In this document: piece after piece, positions 31,201 to 33,638 of the stretch | Layout of the letters: each line of letters begins with the position of its first letter | Numbering within the stretch: the stretch's first letter is position 1 | Origin: PUPG01 sp964463915 | Lineage (GTDB): Bacteria > Bacteroidota > Bacteroidia > Bacteroidales > UBA7960 | Direction of reading: 5' to 3' | DNA: 33,638 nt | NCBI GenBank assembly: GCA_964463915.1 | Contig: CAYXEH010000027.1 | Span: 1 to 33,638 of the forward strand | Program-made: the position numbers and the translations under genes | The notes under the pieces: model-generated | The model's input: only the letters and a program-made list of their open reading frames with translations | Told to the model about the DNA's origin: nothing | Database searches by the model: none

Positions 31201-33638
31201 CATGTAGATATCAAGCGGGGCACATCCACCGTCTTGCGGGCTGATGTCAAAAGCTGTGGGGCTGGATTTGATCTCTGAAGTGCTTTCCATCCAGACAGCA
31301 CAATTGGTTTGGGTGTTAACACCCACGACCTCATAAATACCTGCATCATCATGAATACCAAAACTAATGGCATCGCCATTTCCCACAATGGGCCCGGAAA
31401 CTTGCTCCAATGCTTTCAGGCCTGTTTCCGCATCCAGATAAAGATAATACTCTATACCGGGCTCACTGCCTTCCAGAATGATTTCTGATCCGCTGCAACC
31501 CCGTGCCGGGCTAAGTACAAATGATACAGGGTTAGGATTGACCGTCACCGTCTGGTCAAACACACGTACACAGTCAGTAGTGGGATTCTTTGCGCGAATT
31601 ACATAAGTACCGGGTTCATCAAGAAGACCAAAGCTTATGGATTCTCCATCCACATCCCCTTCAATCATGCGTTCGGTATAAACACCATCCCTGTAAAGGC
31701 GGTATTCCACTTCCGGCTGTGAATAAGCCAGCACCAACTCATGTTCTCCGCGGCCACAAACCTCTCCACTGGGAGTTATCTCCGGCTCCTCTGGCAATTC
31801 ATTGGCAATGAGTTCACCTTCCTGTTCCGTAGAACAAACCAAGCCACTGGGATAGGTGTTATACGCGGTTACGGTATAATAGCCCGGGCGAGACTCTTCG
31901 CTGAAATTAAAAGAACTGCCATCGCCCGTTTCTTCCTGGATGGATACTTCCGTATTGCCTTCCCAGTTTTCGTAATTAAGCCCGTAAGTGATATCCTCCT
32001 GACTATCCAAAACACGAACCGTAATGGGGATACAATTTTCTTCCGGATGGGGTTGGCTGTATGTAATTGACTTCCGCTCAGGGTTGATACGGAAGGTCAC
32101 CTGTACCTCATCTGAATCAGCGGGGCATGTGCCATTGATCTCCGTCCAGGTAAAGGTATATACCCCGTATTCACTGACGCTGACCGCGGATTCCGGGTCA
32201 TTTTCATTGGCAAAGGATGCGCTGCCCGGCCCTTCAGATAAGGTCCAGGTACCGCTACCCACGGATGGAACGGCCCCCAACGTATCTTCAGGGCCGCATA
32301 TTTCATTATCCACCCCGGCGTTGGCTTCCGGCTGCTCCCAGAAAACCACCTCAATGGATTCACTGTCGTTATATGGTCCGTTGTACTCCGTCCAGGTGAA
32401 CTCATAGGTTCCATAGGTGTCAACTGTAACAGTGGCCGTGGCAGTTTCTGCGTCGGGATCAAACACTACCTGGGCTCCTTCCGGTGCATCCGTTACGGTC
32501 CAGGTCCCTGTACTTACAGCAGATGTTACTGAATAGGAAGCATTCAGATCAAATTCCGGACCGCATGGCTCGCCACCTTCCCCGGCATCGGCCACCGGCT
32601 GTTCATAAACGTCCATGACCACCACATCCTGGTCATCAAAGGGGCCGTTTTCCTCTGTCCATGTGAACTCGTAATGGCCGTATTCCGGAACAACAATTTC
32701 CGCTACAGGATTATGTTGAGCGTCACTTCCTCCAATAAACACAGCTCCTTCCGGACCAGCTGTTTGCTCCCAGTAACCTTCTAAATCGGGGTTTGTCTCA
32801 TAATCCTCCTGAAAGAATTTTTCTGCCTGCAGCGTAAAGGTTTTTGTATTCGTATGTGTGTCATCGCCACCCTCAGCAACAGGTTGCTCCCAGAACTCAA
32901 TGTCGATGCTTGCCACGTCGCTGCAGGTGCCGTTCACCTCTGTCCAGCTGAACTCATAAGCTCCGTATTCCGTAACCGTTACCAGGGCACCGGGATCATC
33001 TGAACCCGGGGTAAACTGATCCACTACCCCCTGGCCATTCACCATGGACCACTCCCCGCCAGCTGTTTCAGCCACCACCGAGGGTGTCGCATCCAGGGAA
33101 TAGGACAGCGTGTTGGTTACCCCACCAGCACCTGCATCGGCTGTGGGTTGTTCATAAAAATTAACGGTAATGGTCTCACTGGCCTGGTAGGGGCCATTGT
33201 ATTCTGTCCAGGTAAACTCGTACGAGCCGTAGGTATCAACTGTTACAGTAGCGGTGGCAGTTTCTGCGACGGGTGCGTCGGGGTTAAATTCCACTTCGGC
33301 ATTTTCCGGCTGCGCTATCACCGTCCAGGTACCTGTACTTACAGTGGATTCAACGGAGTAAGAAGCATCCAGGCCAAAATCAAGATTGCAGGAGTTGCCA
33401 CCTGCACCCGCATCAGCCACCGGCTGCTCGTAAAAGGTAATGGTCACCTCATCGGTGTCGGTGTATTCTTCGTTTGTTTCAGTCCAGTCGAAGAGGTATG
33501 TGCCATATTCCGTTACGGTGACCATCGCATTCGGATCATTTGGATCCGGCAAAAATGAGGCATCTCCCGGACCGGATACCAGCGTCCATTCCCCTTCTGC
33601 CTCTGCCACAGACAATTCAGCCTGCATCGTATAAGTCA
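24937..33638 (-). CDS. Giant repeat adhesin with PKD domains and T9SS C-terminal (CHU_C type) domain; 5' end beyond window
   Basis: At least 2,899 residues of a surface protein whose frame stays open to the right edge; the Met at 33627 is internal to a repeat (preceded by TYT), so the true start lies outside. In order: Ig-like domains with PVADAGxGG linkers, eight domains with a YxLYxD-type core, about five further PVADAG-type domains, eleven PKD domains (WDFGDGNT, H-x-Y...G-x-Y motifs), two Ig-like domains, and a gliding-motility-associated C-terminal domain (YIPNAFRP, LRIFDRYGNEVF, WDG, PGAYTYQVEY). This matches SprB-like adhesins exported by the T9SS. It is strongly acidic and cysteine-paired, and contains no enzyme motif that I recognise. 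It lies upstream of porU on the same strand. Confidence 0.92.
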   Translation of the reverse strand, partial: TYTMQAELSVAEAEGEWTLVSGPGDASFLPDPNDPNAMVTVTEYGTYLFDWTETNEEYTDTDEVTITFYEQPVADAGAGGNSCNLDFGLDASYSVESTVSTGTWTVIAQPENAEVEFNPDAPVAETATATVTVDTYGSYEFTWTEYNGPYQASETITVNFYEQPTADAGAGGVTNTLSYSLDATPSVVAETAGGEWSMVNGQGVVDQFTPGSDDPGALVTVTEYGAYEFSWTEVNGTCSDVASIDIEFWEQPVAEGGDDTHTNTKTFTLQAEKFFQEDYETNPDLEGYWEQTAGPEGAVFIGGSDAQHNPVAEIVVPEYGHYEFTWTEENGPFDDQDVVVMDVYEQPVADAGEGGEPCGPEFDLNASYSVTSAVSTGTWTVTDAPEGAQVVFDPDAETATATVTVDTYGTYEFTWTEYNGPYNDSESIEVVFWEQPEANAGVDNEICGPEDTLGAVPSVGSGTWTLSEGPGSASFANENDPESAVSVSEYGVYTFTWTEINGTCPADSDEVQVTFRINPERKSITYSQPHPEENCIPITVRVLDSQEDITYGLNYENWEGNTEVSIQEETGDGSSFNFSEESRPGYYTVTAYNTYPSGLVCSTEQEGELIANELPEEPEITPSGEVCGRGEHELVLAYSQPEVEYRLYRDGVYTERMIEGDVDGESISFGLLDEPGTYVIRAKNPTTDCVRVFDQTVTVNPNPVSFVLSPARGCSGSEIILEGSEPGIEYYLYLDAETGLKALEQVSGPIVGNGDAISFGIHDDAGIYEVVGVNTQTNCAVWMESTSEIKSSPTAFDISPQDGGCAPLDIYMEHSEQGVTYFLYRDDETMVQEIISNGGRIEFDTQTQPGNYTVRAQVEYEDDLTCTAEMNGSVEVYTEPEIFTLRPESPACGPVVFYLADSEDGVEYSLWHETYGERDVVTGTGSQISFDSQTEPGEYYIMALSGTNCQTRMDGTGTILPSPEVYQTDPAGGLFCANEETVIGMKDSDEGVVYELRRSGYAFNPVGVVTSTGGAFSFDGTHEDVGTYNVFAIDDNGCESEMNGDIEITAPPERFSITADGISYEEEVSLCPDREIGLDGAQEGVTYTLHLPGGGVDEYEATDNNPFDFGTYSAQGNYYITAHNEVTGCSEQMKGEIHLYDTPEVFAFSVVGDDPPIYCEGDDTAISLRLSGSQEGVEYQLMRNGTEEAGSPQAGDGAPITWNAVSQYGPGMYTVEAQFTEDPDCAPSEMDDEVEVVEVAIPTAEISGNTTICYSHPDTGMEIHITGDQPVVVEYENDHGDSFVTDPLDPATAVHSVDLFADRDAVFELVSVEYAEFPSCGGVVSGTFSVTVDPLPVADAGGSLSTCVTNPVTVDEATAEYYTAISWSHNGLGGLTNETTLTPTYTPDPGDAGQEVVLTMEADGAGNCDFEVAVSSTTITVDPLPEADLGEDFRWCVSQDIYMEDVISNDDHWSSLEWDHNGNGTMDDPYQRDMIYRPSSADAGQTVTFTLTLNGEDTCDGEAVTRQVAVHIDPMPVADAGEGGIICVTDDFLLEGSVENASSVLWEILEGGSGRFVNPARAETTFQPDSLDEPATFVLQLTAFGEAGCDELTHTSTVEVEVWPLPTADAGPDIEACGDGAAYLEEATVENADYVVWSTSGTGEFDDEFSVNPTYYPSQEDLFSGEVMLTLEVANDQCTSVTDYTIVSFRRMPFAAFQFDAPVCGSEPVEFRDYSFGREGYITTWIWDFGDGNTETIEWPDDPNVEHTFDNPGHSFDVSLTVIDSNGCESTTTRRVEVENTPVANFVYSNTCEGSPTRFEDQSQTDGNDAGAEIVSYFWDFDDPESGVSNTSTATNPEHIFTSTGLYEVNLTVTNQNGCSNTMVKEVEITEAPDLAISVETSCLGEPFVFNADIDAEVESYFWDFGDGYTSTEATPDHTYSQPGTYEVSLLVSTEEGCEIQSEILEVIVEPLPVARFTASTDMCAGTGVEFTDLSTSENTSIVSRTWYFGDGNTSTEQNPEHIYEEPGVYTVHLEIEDDNGCSSSYALPVRIYEAPVASFEFEGACDGQAVQFTDESFSGGEDVQIVAWEWNFDDPDSGNNSATEPNPAHIFSGPGEYEVSLAVTSSNGCTDEVTVPVSIEPSPEVEISHQPACFGEPYAFFIDHVGTATEVVSYYWDFGDGRYSEEEMPEHTYDRPGTYEVTLEIVDASGCIGYSDVMEVVVSPDPHASFEVPEALCFGEEAYFEDTSMPGSEGVAIVSWTWDFGDGNTSSEQHPTHTYDQEGIYNVVLTIETELGCQDTHEWQVEVFGVPEADFAWEGDCQGQNVAFQDLSFAGSEASQIVTWEWNFGNPQSGIYNTSEQKNPVHSFTDFGTYDVSLVVTNNNGCMDEVSREVTIRPAPMPEIAMPETDVCVGSAVSFGFSFDDMNEMEQVVSVNWDFGDGNESQDSEPDHIYQTPGYYDVELTVTFKDGCEVTVSEQIRVMDVPNAAFTISDSYTCPDQEVTFTHFSSQPGDGEITSWRWEFEGGTVSETYQAGDPTSTAHVFEGYGAQEVTLTVFNELGCSNSITKHVYVYRGPTAVFSADPSCEGEVISFSDESYGGGQGSIIDWSWEFGDGNHSDHRNPTHEYDDAGTYSVTLTVTDTNGCSDEITASVTVIEAPEINAGVLLSGEEDAMFADSVSICRGDTIRLHAESPTSQGDQDFIWENGLYRQGERLSPEETTTYMVEMMDDNGCMGRDSITIVVEEVPEISITGLDILTCEDPEIRLGTEVNAFGHDYTVRWSSETMEEDFTGDFLYVDEPGLYQATATTRGGCAASDSVMVEQDLSVYIPNAFRPESDIRVNQTFMPLFYECEPQDYILRIFDRYGNEVFNTDDVNGRGWDGVIDGRRAAPGAYTYQVEYNVGDGHKQRQGTVYLVR
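25726..28563 (-). repeat. Array of eleven PKD domains
   Basis: Eleven consecutive domains of 80-91 residues. Boundaries by linker (from N- to C-terminal, minus strand): 28563, 28302, 28029, 27789, 27540, 27276, 27027, 26772, 26505, 26247, 25974, ending 25726. Each has a W-x-F-x-x-G/P core such as WDFGDGNT and an aromatic-rich YxVxLxV strand. Each has exactly one Cys near its start and one in a final NGC-like turn. Domains 2, 5 and 8 share a WxFDDPxSG-type insertion, so the array repeats in threes. Confidence 0.85.
28564..29920 (-). repeat. About five PVADAG-linked Ig-like domains
   Basis: Five domains of about 88-95 residues between the eight-domain array and the PKD array. Four open with LPVADAG, LPEADLG, MPVADAGEGG or LPTADAG, and most close with a VDP linker. 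They share a W-containing strand (AISWSHNG, SLEWDHNG, SVLWEILEGG, YVVWSTSG) and a Pro-x-x-x-D/S-Ala-Gly turn. They look like PKD-like/Ig-like folds without the WDFGDG motif. Boundaries are approximate. Confidence 0.65.
29921..32091 (-). repeat. Array of eight ~85-97-residue domains with a YxLYRD-type core
   Basis: Eight tandem domains share an early Cys, a core such as VEYRLYRDG, IEYYLYLDA, VTYFLYRDD or VEYSLWHE, a SFG/FDTQT strand, a PGTYxVxA strand, and a late Cys (TDC, TNC, NGC, TGC). They do not match PKD. I do not recognise the family by name; they resemble Ig-like adhesin modules. Boundaries are approximate. Confidence 0.65.
32092..33638 (-). repeat. Six PVADAGxGG-type Ig-like domains (first one cut by the window edge)
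   Basis: Starts of successive domains on the minus strand: edge (partial), 33423, 33147, 32883, 32598, 32331. Each closes with YGxYxFxWTExNG then a strand ending FYEQ or FWEQ. Domains starting at 33423 and 32598 are near copies, sharing STGTWTV and ATATVTVDTYG, and lie 825 bp apart. The 33147 and 32331 domains share NGTC, and the partial and 32883 domains share TxTxQAE. This indicates a three-domain unit duplicated once. Confidence 0.8.

Noticed and set aside
33627..33627. Met at 33627 as the start of the giant adhesin
   Set aside because: The codons before it (encoding TYT) continue the same repeat pattern (compare TFTLQAE in another copy) and the frame is open to the edge, so the gene is truncated by the window.

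Overview
The window looks like a chromosomal segment of a Bacteroidota bacterium (Bacteroidales/Marinilabiliales-like; the genus cannot be read from the sequence). Three things support this: type IX secretion system (T9SS) genes porU and porV, a giant T9SS-exported adhesin with a gliding-motility-type C-terminus, and repeated matches to the Bacteroidetes -7 promoter box TAnnTTTG instead of a standard -10 box. Nineteen protein-coding genes are supported, packed closely. No gene-free stretch exceeds 300 bases; the longest, about 220 bp at 11679-11901, holds an inverted repeat and a promoter. I see no tRNA, rRNA, CRISPR array, insertion sequence or prophage gene.

Layout. 1-4685 (+): arginine decarboxylase, then ftsK and a lolA-like gene. 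4669-8491 (-): guaA followed, one base after its stop, by a three-LysM protein with a periplasmic-binding-protein-like C-terminus. 8596-13259 (+): a YggS-family PLP protein, an ATP-type PEP carboxykinase with an unexpected C-terminal extension of about 215 residues, a cold-shock protein, and a nucleotide-kinase/dCMP-deaminase pair. 13269-17224 (-): recQ, a membrane-anchored Skp/OmpH-like coiled-coil protein and a secreted isoaspartyl peptidase/asparaginase. 17340-19099 (+): an arabinose-5-phosphate isomerase (KdsD) and LptB, both LPS functions. 19102-33638 (-): from upstream to downstream, a giant repeat adhesin (incomplete, running off the right edge), porU, porV and ispF.

How genes work together. 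The right half is a cell-envelope block. KdsD makes the KDO precursor and LptB powers LPS export. In characterised T9SSs, PorU and PorV form the surface complex that processes cargo and attaches it to LPS. The adhesin next door ends in a type-B-like (CHU_C) sorting domain and is a probable T9SS cargo. Its visible 2.9 kresidues are four successive families of 80-95-residue extracellular domains. Most carry a conserved cysteine pair, and two of the families show a three-domain higher-order period, pointing to growth by duplication of triplets.

The most unusual items are the PckA C-terminal extension, the triplet super-repeats and cysteine pairing of the adhesin, a perfect 14-bp stem-loop between adhesin and porU, a long inverted repeat after pckA, and the juxtaposition of a promoter box and terminator-like hairpin before pckA.
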